Shown here: one piece after another, positions 16,954-25,400 of the stretch | Numbering within the stretch: position 1 is the first letter of the stretch | Layout: every line of letters begins with the position of its first letter | Assembly: GCA_016870485.1 (NCBI GenBank) | Contig: VGBM01000006.1 | Location: 1 to 64,000, forward strand | Length of the DNA: 64,000 nucleotides | Direction: 5' to 3' | From: Actinomycetota bacterium | GTDB lineage: Bacteria; Actinomycetota; Thermoleophilia; Gaiellales; F1-60-MAGs149 | Program-made: the position numbers and the translations under genes | The notes under the pieces: generated by a model | Database searches by the model: none | The model's input: only the letters and a program-made list of their open reading frames with translations | What the model was told of the DNA's origin: nothing

Positions 16954-18243
16954 ATGGCGCGGATCCCGGAGCGGGCGGAGGCGGTGGTCATCGGCGGCGG
17001 CGCCGTCGGGCTCGCCTGCGCCTACGCGCTGGCCCGCGCCGGGGTCGGCGTCCTGGTCCTCGAGCGCGACCACGTCGGCGCGGGCGCCTCCGCCGGCAGC
17101 GCCTGCATGGTCTGCCCGAGCCACGCCGACCGCACCGCCTCGCCGGCGTCCCTGCGCACCGGCCTGCGCTTCCTGCTCGACGCCAAGTCCCCGCTCAAGC
17201 TGCGTCCCCGCCCGAGCGAGCTCGGCTGGGTCGCCCGCTTCACCGCCGCGTCCCTCAGCGAGGCGCGGGCGGAGGAGGGCACGCGCCTCCTGCGCGCCCT
17301 GGCCGTGCGCAGCACCGAGCTGCACGGGGCCTGGGGCGCGGAGCTCGGCACGGGCCTCGTGATGCACGGCACCCTCAACCTCTGGGGCGGCGCGGGCGCC
17401 GCCGCCGGGCAGGCCGCCGTCGTCGACGAGGCGCGCCACGCCGGCCTCGCGATCGAGGCGCTTGACGCGGCGGGGATCGCGGCGCTCGAGCCGTCGGTGC
17501 GCGGCGCCACGCACGGCGCGCTCGCGCCGGGCGACGGCCACGTCGACTCGCTGCGCTTCACCGAGTGCCTCGCGGCGGGGGCCCGCGCCCACGGCGCCGA
17601 GGTCGTCGAGCGTGTCGAGGTCGTGCGGATCGACCGCTCCGGCCCCTGGATCCGCCTGACCACCACGGCCGGCACGGTGGCGGCCGAGCGCGTCGTGGTC
17701 GCGGCCGGGATCTGGACGCGCCGCTTCGCCGACGACGTCGGCGTTGCGCTGCCGATCACGCCCGCGAAGGGCTACCACGCCGAGTTCGCGGGCGTCGTCG
17801 AGGACGCGCAGCGGCCGATCTACTTCTCCGACGCGCACTGCGTGGCGACGCCGCTCGACGGGCGCCTCAGGATCGCCGGCACCCTGGAGATCGGGACGGA
17901 TCCGTTCCGGGTCGACCTGCGCCGCGTCGACGCCCTGCGCGAGGCCGGCGAGCGCTACCTCGGCCCCCTGCCGGATCCGAGCGGGATCTGGCTCGGCCAG
18001 CGCCCCCTGACCAGCGACTCGATGCCCCTGGTCGGGCCCCTGCCGGGCGACCCGCGGGTCCTGGTCGCCTCCGGCCACGGCACGCTCGGCATCACGCTCG
18101 CCCCCGTCACGGGCGAGCTCGTGGCGGGGCACGTGACGGGCGAGCTGGACGCGCCCGACCCGCTGCTCGACCCGGCCCGCTTCGGCGGGCTCAGCGGCGT
18201 CCGAGCAGCTGCAGGGCGGCGGCGCGCCCCGGCAGCGCGCTGA
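16954..18243 (+). CDS. FAD-dependent D-amino-acid dehydrogenase-like oxidoreductase (DadA type)
   Basis: 429 residues. Seen: FAD-binding EAVVIGGGAVGLACAYALAR at about 9-28, the ERDHVGAGASAGSA region, and the C-terminal FAD/substrate segment TSDSMPLVGPLPG with SGHGTLGITLAPVTG. These place it in the DAO family (D-amino-acid, sarcosine or opine oxidation). ATG 8 bases after TAGGCT, so leaderless. Its last 18 codons overlap the convergent FAD gene at 18191 by 53 bases, a long overlap that makes the C-terminal basic tail (AAGRRRAPAAR) questionable. Substrate unknown. Confidence 0.85.
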   Translation: MARIPERAEAVVIGGGAVGLACAYALARAGVGVLVLERDHVGAGASAGSACMVCPSHADRTASPASLRTGLRFLLDAKSPLKLRPRPSELGWVARFTAASLSEARAEEGTRLLRALAVRSTELHGAWGAELGTGLVMHGTLNLWGGAGAAAGQAAVVDEARHAGLAIEALDAAGIAALEPSVRGATHGALAPGDGHVDSLRFTECLAAGARAHGAEVVERVEVVRIDRSGPWIRLTTTAGTVAAERVVVAAGIWTRRFADDVGVALPITPAKGYHAEFAGVVEDAQRPIYFSDAHCVATPLDGRLRIAGTLEIGTDPFRVDLRRVDALREAGERYLGPLPDPSGIWLGQRPLTSDSMPLVGPLPGDPRVLVASGHGTLGITLAPVTGELVAGHVTGELDAPDPLLDPARFGGLSGVRAAAGRRRAPAAR

Positions 18244-19741
18244 CGGCGCCGCCCCGGCGCGCGCCCGACCCGCACAGGAGCACCCGCTCGTCGTCGGTGT
18301 CGACGCCCCAGCGGCCCGCCTCCGCGTCGTCCTCGGCCCACGGCCACTGGAGGTCGCGGTGGAAGATGTTGCCGCCCGGCAGACCGAGTGCGGCCTCGAG
18401 GTCCTGGGGGCACTTGGCCTCGATGCAGGGCCGGCCGTCCTGGTCGTGCGCGATCACGTCGGCGAGCGGCTCGTCGAGGTGCGCCTCGAAGGCGGCGAGG
18501 GTGCGGTCGAGGTACTCGGCCGTGCGCGCGGCCGGGTCGTCGGCGAAGCACGCGGCGGGCGCGTGCAGCCCGAACAGGGTCAGCGTGTGGTACCCGGCGT
18601 CGCGCAGCTCGGCCGACAGGATCGACGGGTCGGTCAGGGTGTGGCAGTAGATCTCGCCCGGCGGCGGGTCGGGCAGCCGGCCGCCCGCGGCGGCGCGGTG
18701 CGCGGCCTCGAGCTGGTCATAGCCCTCGTCGAGGTGGAGCGTGCCCGCGAAGGCCTCACGCGGGTCGCGGCCGCTCCTGAGGCGCGGCAGCCGGCGCACG
18801 ACCATGTTCACCTTCAGCTGGCTGCCGAAGGGGGCGGGCGCGGGGCGGGGCCGGCCGAGCAGGTCGGCGAGGACGGCGGGGGCGACGTTCGCGAGGGCGT
18901 GCTCGGCGCTCGCCGCGTGCTCGCCCGTGGCGTCGCGCCAGGTCACCTCGACCGCGTCGGGGCCGGGCCGGACCGCCGTGACCTCCGCGCCGGTCAGGAT
19001 CTCGGCGCCCGCCTCGCGGGCGACCCGGGCCAGGGCGTCGGTGATGCGGCCCATGCCGCCGACGGGCACCCTCCAGTCGCCCGTGCCGTCGCCGACGACG
19101 TGGTAGAGGAAGCAGCGATTCTGCGCGAGCGACGCGTCCCGGGCGGAGGCGAACGTGCCGATCAGCCCGTCGGTGAGGACGACGCCGCGCACGAGGTCGT
19201 CGTCGAAGGCGTCCTCGATCCACGCGCCGAGGGGCTGCTCGACGAGCCGCCGCCAGAGCTCGGGCCGGTCGGCGAAGAGCGCCTCCGCCTCGGCCCGCGA
19301 CGGCAGGGCGCCAAGCAGGGTGGGGGCGAGCCGGTGCGCGATCTCCGCGAGGTCCGCCCCGAAGGCCCGCCACTGGTCCCAGGCGCGGTCGTCGCCCGTC
19401 AGGGCCCGCAGGGACTGCCGCGTCACCGCCTCGTCGCGGGCGATCAAGAGGCCCGTCGGGCGGCCGTCGCGGACGGTCGGCGTGTACGACGACACCTCCC
19501 GCGTCGCGAGCTCGAGGCCGAGGCCGAGCTCGTCGACGACCTCGCGGGGCAGGAGCGAGACCAGGTAGGCGTAGCGCGACAGGCGCACGTCGACGCCCCC
19601 GAAGGGCCGCTCCGAGACGGCTGCGCCGCCCGTCTCGTCGAGCCGCTCGAGCACGAGGACGCGGCGGCCCGCACGGGCCAGGTAGGCGGCCGCCGCGAGG
19701 CCGTTGTGTCCGCCGCCCACGATGATCGCGTCGCGCTGCAC
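18191..19741 (-). CDS. Phytoene-desaturase-like FAD oxidoreductase (COG1233)
   Basis: 516 residues. Seen: N-terminal DAIIVGGGHNGLAAAAYLAR and a second FAD motif near the C-terminus (RVLLCGSGARRGGAVSALPG), the layout of the CrtI/PYROXD2 group. It is not next to carotenoid genes, so the true substrate is unknown. GTG start with TACGGT (complement of 19748-19753) 6 bases upstream. Divergent from the glxBCD-like operon; a 27-base palindrome at 19766-19792 sits over its -35 region, implying shared control with that operon. Confidence 0.85.
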   Translation of the reverse strand: MQRDAIIVGGGHNGLAAAAYLARAGRRVLVLERLDETGGAAVSERPFGGVDVRLSRYAYLVSLLPREVVDELGLGLELATREVSSYTPTVRDGRPTGLLIARDEAVTRQSLRALTGDDRAWDQWRAFGADLAEIAHRLAPTLLGALPSRAEAEALFADRPELWRRLVEQPLGAWIEDAFDDDLVRGVVLTDGLIGTFASARDASLAQNRCFLYHVVGDGTGDWRVPVGGMGRITDALARVAREAGAEILTGAEVTAVRPGPDAVEVTWRDATGEHAASAEHALANVAPAVLADLLGRPRPAPAPFGSQLKVNMVVRRLPRLRSGRDPREAFAGTLHLDEGYDQLEAAHRAAAGGRLPDPPPGEIYCHTLTDPSILSAELRDAGYHTLTLFGLHAPAACFADDPAARTAEYLDRTLAAFEAHLDEPLADVIAHDQDGRPCIEAKCPQDLEAALGLPGGNIFHRDLQWPWAEDDAEAGRWGVDTDDERVLLCGSGARRGGAVSALPGRAAALQLLGRR

Positions 19742-19765
19742 GGCGGCACCGTACCGGCTCGCCGG

Positions 19766-19792
19766 CCGCTATGTGCAGCGCCCACATAGCGG
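19766..19792. promoter_or_regulatory. 27-bp operator-like palindrome between FAD gene and glx operon
   Basis: CCGCTATGTG - N7 - CACATAGCGG, a perfect 10-bp inverted repeat. It overlaps the expected -35 element of the leftward FAD gene (-10 at 19748-19753) and lies upstream of the rightward glx promoter (TACCAT at 19853-19858). A bound dimer could repress the leftward promoter and act at a distance on the other. No regulator is encoded next to it. Confidence 0.6.
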
Positions 19793-19807
19793 GCCCCGCA
19801 AGTGCGG

Positions 19808-19823
19808 TGGCGGGAACCCGCCA
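19808..19823. promoter_or_regulatory. Second palindrome upstream of glx promoter
   Basis: TGGCGGG - AA - CCCGCCA, a perfect 7-bp inverted repeat with 2-base spacer, about 30 bases upstream of the TACCAT -10 hexamer of the glx operon and just above its -35 region (TTCCCT at 19831-19836). Sequence differs from the palindrome at 19766, so two different regulators are possible. Confidence 0.4.
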
Positions 19824-19916
19824 TCGGGCCTTCCCTAAAGGCGCGATCCCTGTACCATTAGGCGCTGTGGCGGAGGCGTCCGCCGCACGGACACCGACGA
19901 CGCTGGAGGCCGAACG

Positions 19917-20822
19917 ATGTGCGGAATCGTGGGACTGTTCGCCAAGACCCCCGAGGTCGAGGCGAACCTGGGCGCGCTGCTCGCGCCGATGCTGCACGAG
20001 ATGAGCGACCGCGGGCCCGACAGCGCCGGCGTCGCCTTCTTCCGCAACCCCGTCGAGTCGGGCCACACGAAGCTGACCCTGCAGCACGACGACCCCGCCT
20101 ACGACTGGGACGCCCTGCGCAAGGCCCTCAAGGAGGCGCACGGCGCCGACAAGCACGTCGAGCGCCGCGGCAACCACGCCGTCGTCGTGGCCCACGCGGA
20201 CGCGGTCAGGGCCGAGGCCTGGATCGAGGAGCACCACCCCGACGTCAAGATCATGAGCGCCGGCGAGGCGATCGAGATCTACAAGGAGGTCGGCCGCCCC
20301 GAGGCGTTCATCGAGGCGTTCGACATCCAGGGCCTCAACGGCACGCACGCGCTCGGCCACACCCGCATGGCGACCGAGTCGAAGGTGACCACCGCCGGCT
20401 CGCACCCCTTCTCGACGGGCCTCGACCTGTGCCTCGTGCACAACGGCTCCCTGTCGAACCACAACGGCCTGCGCCGCATGCTGCGCCGCGAGGGCGTGCG
20501 CTTCCAGACCGAGAACGACACCGAGGTCGCCGCCGGGTACATGATGTGGCGCCAGCGCGAGGGCGACACGCTGCAGCAGGTCGTCGACCACTGCATCGAG
20601 GACCTCGACGGCTTCTACACGTTCCTGATCGGCACGCGCGACGGCTTCGCGGTCGTGCGCGACCCGATCGCCTGCAAGCCCGCCGTCCTCGCCGAGACGG
20701 ACGAGTGGGTGGCGATGTCGTCCGAGTACCGGTCGATCGCCACCCTGCCGGGCGCCGAGAAGGCGACCGCCTGGGAGCCCGCGCCGGCCGCGCTGTACAT
20801 GTGGGAGAAGGAGAGGGTCTGA
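19917..20822 (+). CDS. glxB: Class II glutamine amidotransferase, GlxB / N-methylglutamate synthase subunit A-like
   Basis: 301 residues. N-terminal nucleophile amidotransferase domain: starts MCGIVGLF, with Cys2 as the expected catalytic nucleophile after Met removal, and MSDRGPDSAG around residue 30. It covers only the amidotransferase part of glutamate synthase; the remaining domains are separate genes downstream. This three-gene split is the GlxBCD/MgsABC arrangement, in which MgsABC make N-methylglutamate from glutamate and methylamine. Good Shine-Dalgarno sequence (CTGGAGG) and a leader of about 50 bases after TACCAT (19853-19858), in contrast to the leaderless neighbours. The stop overlaps the next ATG. 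Confidence 0.9.
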   Translation: MCGIVGLFAKTPEVEANLGALLAPMLHEMSDRGPDSAGVAFFRNPVESGHTKLTLQHDDPAYDWDALRKALKEAHGADKHVERRGNHAVVVAHADAVRAEAWIEEHHPDVKIMSAGEAIEIYKEVGRPEAFIEAFDIQGLNGTHALGHTRMATESKVTTAGSHPFSTGLDLCLVHNGSLSNHNGLRRMLRREGVRFQTENDTEVAAGYMMWRQREGDTLQQVVDHCIEDLDGFYTFLIGTRDGFAVVRDPIACKPAVLAETDEWVAMSSEYRSIATLPGAEKATAWEPAPAALYMWEKERV

Positions 20823-21520
20823 TGGCGACCGCAACCGACAGCGAGGTCGTCGACCTCGCCGTGACCCCGCTGCGGGAGCTGAACCAGCGCCTGCACGACG
20901 CCGCGACGGGCGGGCCCCGCAGCTGGCGGATCGTCAACCCGAACGGCGCCCACGCGATCGCCGTCGGCATCGACGCCGAGATCGACGTGACCATCGCGGG
21001 CCACACCGGCTACTACGCCGCCGGCATGAACAAGCACGCGACCGTGACGATCGAGGGCAACGCCGGCGTCGGCGTCGGCGAGAACATCATGAGCGGCCGC
21101 ATCCACGTCAAGGGCAACGCCTCGCAGGCCTGCGCCGCCACCGGCCGCGGCGGCCTCGTCGTCGTCGACGGCAACGCCTCGTCGCGCTGCGGCATCTCGA
21201 TGAAGGGCGTCGAGATCGTCGTCAAGGGCGACATCGGGCACATGTCCGGGTTCATGGCGCAGTCGGGCACGCTCGTCGTCTGCGGCGACGCGGGCGACGC
21301 GCTCGGCGATTCCATCTACGAGACGCACATCTACGTGCGCGGCTCCGTCCAGGGCCTCGGTGCGGACTGCATCGAGAAGGAGCTCAAGGAGTTCCACCGC
21401 GAGGAGCTCGGGCGCCTGCTCGCGGCCGCGGGCGCGGACGCCACGGTGGACGAGTTCCGGCGCTACGGCTCGGCCCGCCAGCTCTACACCTTCACCATCG
21501 ACAACGCCGGCGCGTACTAG
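20822..21520 (+). CDS. glxC: Glutamate synthase alpha C-terminal (GXGXG) domain protein, GlxC-like
   Basis: 232 residues. Right-handed beta-helix domain with repeated G-x-G turns (VTIEGNAGVGVGENI, IHVKGNASQACAATGRGGLVVVDGNASSR read as successive coils), corresponding to the GXGXG domain of glutamate synthase, here a free-standing subunit. Structural role in tying the ammonia-producing and synthase sites together. ATG overlaps the glxB stop. Second gene of the glx operon. Confidence 0.92.
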   Translation: MATATDSEVVDLAVTPLRELNQRLHDAATGGPRSWRIVNPNGAHAIAVGIDAEIDVTIAGHTGYYAAGMNKHATVTIEGNAGVGVGENIMSGRIHVKGNASQACAATGRGGLVVVDGNASSRCGISMKGVEIVVKGDIGHMSGFMAQSGTLVVCGDAGDALGDSIYETHIYVRGSVQGLGADCIEKELKEFHREELGRLLAAAGADATVDEFRRYGSARQLYTFTIDNAGAY

Positions 21521-21530
21521 GGGGCTGGGC

Positions 21531-22892
21531 ATGAGCGACTTCGATCCCGTCGGGCCGAACGGCACCAACTGGCATCCGGGGCTCCGCGAGTCCTACATCT
21601 TCGACCGCAACACGATCCACGAGATCCGCCGCGCGGCCAGCCAGGGCATCTACGACATCCGCGGCTTCGGCGCGAAGCGCAAGCTGCCGCACTTCGACGA
21701 CCTGCTCTTCCTCGGGGCGTCGATGTCGCGCTACCCGCTCGAGGGCTACCGCGAGCGCTGCGGCACGGACGTCGTGCTCGGCACGCGCCACTCCAAGAAC
21801 CAGATCCACCTCAAGATCCCGATCACGATCGCGGGCATGAGCTTCGGCGCGCTGTCGGGCCCGGCCAAGGAGGCCCTCGGCCGCGGCGCGACGATGGCGG
21901 GCACCTCCACGACCACCGGCGACGGCGGCATGACGGAGGAGGAGCGCGGCCACTCGGAGATCCTCGTCTACCAGCTCCTGCCGTCCCGCTACGGCATGAA
22001 CCCGGACGACCTGCGCCGCGCCGACGCGATCGAGGTCGTCGTCGGCCAGGGCGCGAAGCCCGGCGGCGGCGGCATGCTGCTCGGCCAGAAGATCTCCGAC
22101 CGGGTGGCGGAGATGCGCAACCTGCCGAAGGGCATCGACCAGCGCTCGGCCTGCCGCCACCCCGACTGGACGGGCCCGGACGACCTCGAGATCAAGATCG
22201 AGGAGATCCGGGAGATCACCGACTGGCAGAAGCCGATCTACGTCAAGATCGGGGCCAGCCGCCCCTACTACGACACCCAGCTGGCCGTGAAGGCCGGTGC
22301 GGACGTGATCGTGCTCGACGGCATGCAGGGCGGCACCGCCGCCACCCAGGAGGTGTTCATCGAGCACGTCGGCCTGCCCACCCTGGCCTGCATCCGCCAG
22401 GCCGTGCAGGCGCTGCAGGAGATGGGCATGCACCGCGAGGTGCAGCTGATCGTGTCGGGTGGCATCCGCAACGGCGCGGACGCCGCGAAGGCGCTCGCGC
22501 TCGGCGCGGACGCCGTCTCGATCGGCGTCGCCGCGATGATCGCCCTCGGCGACAACGACCCGGCCTACGCCGAGGAGTACGCCAAGATCGGCTCGGCGGC
22601 CGGCTTCTACGACGACTGGCACGAGGGCAAGGACCCGACGGGCATCTCGACGCAGGACCCGGAGCTCGCGGCCCGCTTCGACCCCGAGCAGGGCGGCCGC
22701 CGGCTCAACAACTACCTGAAGACGATGACCCTCGAGGTCCAGACCCTGGCGCGCGCGGCGGGCAAGAGCCACGTGCACAACCTGGAGCCCGAGGACCTCG
22801 TCGCGCTCACGATCGAGGCCGCCGCGATGGCGCGCGTCCCGCTCGCGGGCACCGAGTGGATCCCGGGCCACACCGCCGCCAATGGTTGGTAG
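21531..22892 (+). CDS. glxD: FMN-binding glutamate synthase domain protein, GlxD / N-methylglutamate synthase-like
   Basis: 453 residues. FMN-binding TIM barrel of glutamate synthase: PITIAGMSFGALSGPAKEAL, KPGGGGMLLGQKI, and VIVLDGMQGGTAATQEVF, then IVSGGIRNGADAAKALALGADAVSIG, are all recognisable. Reductive addition of an amine to 2-oxoglutarate or transfer to glutamate. With glxB and glxC it forms a complete split enzyme; whether the product is N-methylglutamate or another N-substituted glutamate cannot be told from sequence. ATG 10 bases after the glxC stop. No NADPH-glutamate-synthase small subunit gene is adjacent. Confidence 0.93.
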   Translation: MSDFDPVGPNGTNWHPGLRESYIFDRNTIHEIRRAASQGIYDIRGFGAKRKLPHFDDLLFLGASMSRYPLEGYRERCGTDVVLGTRHSKNQIHLKIPITIAGMSFGALSGPAKEALGRGATMAGTSTTTGDGGMTEEERGHSEILVYQLLPSRYGMNPDDLRRADAIEVVVGQGAKPGGGGMLLGQKISDRVAEMRNLPKGIDQRSACRHPDWTGPDDLEIKIEEIREITDWQKPIYVKIGASRPYYDTQLAVKAGADVIVLDGMQGGTAATQEVFIEHVGLPTLACIRQAVQALQEMGMHREVQLIVSGGIRNGADAAKALALGADAVSIGVAAMIALGDNDPAYAEEYAKIGSAAGFYDDWHEGKDPTGISTQDPELAARFDPEQGGRRLNNYLKTMTLEVQTLARAAGKSHVHNLEPEDLVALTIEAAAMARVPLAGTEWIPGHTAANGW

Positions 22893-22934
22893 CGGCCCGG
22901 GTGGTGACGGCTGGGAGCCGGTAGACTCCCGGCC

Positions 22935-23588
22935 ATGATCACTCTCTACGGCATCCCCGGCTCGGCCACGACCGCTCCCCACATGGTCCTGGAGGAGATC
23001 GGGGCCGAGTACGCCTTCGTCCTCGTCGAGCGGAACGCGGACGACGTGCCGACGGCGCCGCCCGGCTTCCTCGCGATCAGCCCCTTCGGGAAGGTGCCGG
23101 CGCTCGACGACGACGGCCTCGTCCTGACGGAGTCCGCGGCGATCTGCCTGCACCTCGCCGCGACGCACCCCGACGCGGGCCTGCTCGCGCCGCCCGAGGA
23201 CCGCCACGCCCGCGCCACGACGGTGCGCCACCTGATGACCCTCACGAACACGGTGCAGGCCGCCTACCTGCGCTACTTCTACGGGGCGCGCTACACGACC
23301 GACCCGGCCGGCGTCGACGCCGTCGTGGCCGCCGCCGTCGCGGAGCTCAATGGCCTCGCGGACCACTTCGCCGGCGTGATCGGCGACGGGCCGTTCCTGC
23401 TCGGCGAGCGCCTCTGCGTGGCGGACATCTACCTCGCGATGCTGTCGTCCTGGTCGTCCGACATGGAGCCGGCCGACCGCTGGTGGGCGCGGCCCGCGCT
23501 GGCCCGCCACTACGACGCCGTCCTCGCCCGCCCCGGCTGCCGCCGGGCCGTGGAGGCGGAGGGCGGCTCGCTCTCGAGCGGCGCCTGA
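22935..23588 (+). CDS. Glutathione S-transferase-family protein
   Basis: 217 residues. Thioredoxin-like N-terminal domain (ITLYGIPGSATTAPHMVLEEIG; SPFGKVPALDDDGLVLTESAAI is the cis-Pro and ESA glutathione-site region) and all-helical C-terminal domain with the N-capping motif LCVADIYLAML. The N-terminal catalytic Ser/Tyr position is Ser10 or a neighbour. Actinobacteria generally lack glutathione, so the thiol partner may differ. ATG 7 bases after TAGACT (22922-22927), so leaderless. Confidence 0.88.
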   Translation: MITLYGIPGSATTAPHMVLEEIGAEYAFVLVERNADDVPTAPPGFLAISPFGKVPALDDDGLVLTESAAICLHLAATHPDAGLLAPPEDRHARATTVRHLMTLTNTVQAAYLRYFYGARYTTDPAGVDAVVAAAVAELNGLADHFAGVIGDGPFLLGERLCVADIYLAMLSSWSSDMEPADRWWARPALARHYDAVLARPGCRRAVEAEGGSLSSGA

Positions 23589-23620
23589 GCCGCCCGCGCC
23601 GGCCCGTACCATGGGCCGGC

Positions 23621-24631
23621 GTGGAGCGGGCGGCCGTCAGCGGGCACGATCACGGGCACGAGCACGGCCCGGGCGGGGGCCTCGGCCTGGCCGGGCCGAT
23701 CGCTCTCCTGGCCGTCCTGGTGGCCGTCGCCGGCGTCGGGTCCCTGGCCGGCGACGCCCTCGACGGCCCCCGCCTCGGGGCGTTCGCGACGGTCTTCATC
23801 TCGATCGTCGTCCAGGCGCTGCCGTTCCTCGTCCTCGGCGTGCTCCTGTCGGCCGCGATCGTCGCGTTCGTGCCCCGCGAGCTCGCCGCCCGCGCCCTGC
23901 CGCGCAACCGGGCGCTCGCGGTGCCCGTCGCCGGCGCCGCCGGGATGGCCCTGCCGGGCTGCGAGTGCGCGTCCGTGCCGGTGGCCAGCGGCCTGATGCG
24001 CAAGGGCGTCGCGCCCGCCGCGGCGCTCACGTTCCTGCTCGCCGCGCCCGCCGTCAACCCGATCGTCCTCGCCGCGACCTGGGTCGCCTTCCCGGGGCGC
24101 CCCGAGATGACGGCCGGCCGGCTCGTCGCCTCGCTGGGGGCGGCGATCGCGGTCGGCTGGCTGTGGACGCTGCTCGGGCGCACGGAGTGGATCCGCCTGC
24201 CCGGCGGCCCGGAGGCCCACGCGGGCCGGTCGCGCTGGCTGGTCTTCCGGCGGGCGGTGTCCCACGACTTCCTGCACGCCGGCGGCTACCTCGTGGTCGG
24301 CGGCCTCCTGTCCGCCGTGATCAACGTCGCGCTGCCGCCGCACTGGGTCGACTCGCTGGCCGAGCAGGCGGTCCTCGGCGTGCTCGTGCTCGCGCTCCTC
24401 GCCGTCCTGATGTGCATCTGCAGCGAGGCCGACGCCTTCGTGGCGGCGAGCTTCACCCAGTTCAGCCCGACGGCGCAGCTCGCGTTCATGGTCGTCGGGC
24501 CGATGGTCGACCTCAAGCTGATCGCCATGCAGGTCGGCACGTTCGGGCGCGCCTTCGCCGTGCGCTTCGTGCCCGTGGTGCTCGTGGTGGCGATCCTGAT
24601 GAGCGTCCTCGTCGGCTGGGTGCTGCTGTGA
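23621..24631 (+). CDS. YraQ/UPF0718-family permease
   Basis: 336 residues, about 8 membrane helices. His-rich cytoplasmic N-terminus (GHDHGHEHG at 9-17) suggests metal binding. Conserved cysteine pairs within helices: GCECASVPV near residue 110 and CICSEADAF near residue 265, the hallmark of this permease family thought to move metals, metalloids or thiols. GTG start 8 bases after TACCAT (23607-23612). The stop overlaps the GTG of the TIGR03943 partner, the usual two-gene unit. Confidence 0.88.
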   Translation: MERAAVSGHDHGHEHGPGGGLGLAGPIALLAVLVAVAGVGSLAGDALDGPRLGAFATVFISIVVQALPFLVLGVLLSAAIVAFVPRELAARALPRNRALAVPVAGAAGMALPGCECASVPVASGLMRKGVAPAAALTFLLAAPAVNPIVLAATWVAFPGRPEMTAGRLVASLGAAIAVGWLWTLLGRTEWIRLPGGPEAHAGRSRWLVFRRAVSHDFLHAGGYLVVGGLLSAVINVALPPHWVDSLAEQAVLGVLVLALLAVLMCICSEADAFVAASFTQFSPTAQLAFMVVGPMVDLKLIAMQVGTFGRAFAVRFVPVVLVVAILMSVLVGWVLL

Positions 24632-25338
24632 GCCGCGCGCTGCAGGCGATCCTGCTCCTCAGCGCGGCGGCGCTCCTCGCACGCCTCGTGGTCACGGGCG
24701 AGTACCTCTTCTACGTCAAGCCGGGCATGCTGCCGGCCCTCGTCGCCGCCGGCCTCGTCCTGGTCGCCCTCGCCGTCCTCGCGGGCCGCGACGCATGGGT
24801 GGAGGCGGAGGCGGGTCCCGACGACGACCACGCGGGCCACGGCCACGGCGAGCCGAAGGCGGCGCTGCTGCTCGCCGTGCCGCTCCTGACCGTGCTCCTG
24901 ATCGCGCCCGCGCCCCTCGGCGCCTTCAGCGCCCAGCGCGGCAGCCCGCCGCCGCCCGCGCCCGCCCCGGCCGGCGGCTTCGCGCCCCTGCCGGCCGGTG
25001 ACCCCGTCGAGGTGACCGTGTCGGAGTTCGTGCGGCGCGCGACCGAGGGCGGCGGCCCGACGCTCGCGGGGCGCACCGTGGTGATGACGGGCTTCGCAAC
25101 CCCGAACCCCGACGGGGGCTGGTGGCTGACGCGGATGATCATCGCCTGCTGCGCGGCGGACGCCTACCCGGCGCGGATCGCGGTGCGCGGCGCCGACGCC
25201 CCGCCGGCGGACGCCTGGGTGGCGCTGACCGGCACGTGGGTCGAGGGCACGGGGTCCGACGACGGCCTCCTGATCCCCGCCGTCGACGCGGACGTGGTCG
25301 CGCCGATCGCGCAGCCCGCGAGCCCGTACCAGCGCTGA
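24628..25338 (+). CDS. TIGR03943-family permease partner (DUF1980)
   Basis: 236 residues. N-terminal membrane helices (about residues 5-52 and 75-95) with a His/Asp-rich loop between (DDDHAGHGHGE), then a Pro-rich linker and a C-terminal extracytoplasmic OB-like DUF1980 domain with MIIACCAADAYPARIAV, the conserved Cys-Cys. Partner of the YraQ permease upstream, with which it overlaps by 4 bases. Both proteins carry His-rich segments, so a divalent metal is a likely cargo; this is inference. Confidence 0.85.
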   Translation: MSRALQAILLLSAAALLARLVVTGEYLFYVKPGMLPALVAAGLVLVALAVLAGRDAWVEAEAGPDDDHAGHGHGEPKAALLLAVPLLTVLLIAPAPLGAFSAQRGSPPPPAPAPAGGFAPLPAGDPVEVTVSEFVRRATEGGGPTLAGRTVVMTGFATPNPDGGWWLTRMIIACCAADAYPARIAVRGADAPPADAWVALTGTWVEGTGSDDGLLIPAVDADVVAPIAQPASPYQR

Positions 25339-25400
25339 CGCGCGGTGCCCGGTCGGTGACGGGCGAGGGGATCACCCGCGCCCGGCGTACGCTTCCCCTG

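Noticed and set aside
18191-18243. 53-base convergent overlap as evidence of a frameshift in one FAD gene
   Set aside because: Both genes have complete family motifs before the overlap; only a non-conserved basic tail of the 16954 gene lies inside it.
23610-23620. ATG at 23611 as start of the YraQ permease
   Set aside because: It is out of frame with the permease; the ATG is part of the TACCAT-GGG hexamer region, and the in-frame GTG at 23621 fits the leaderless spacing.
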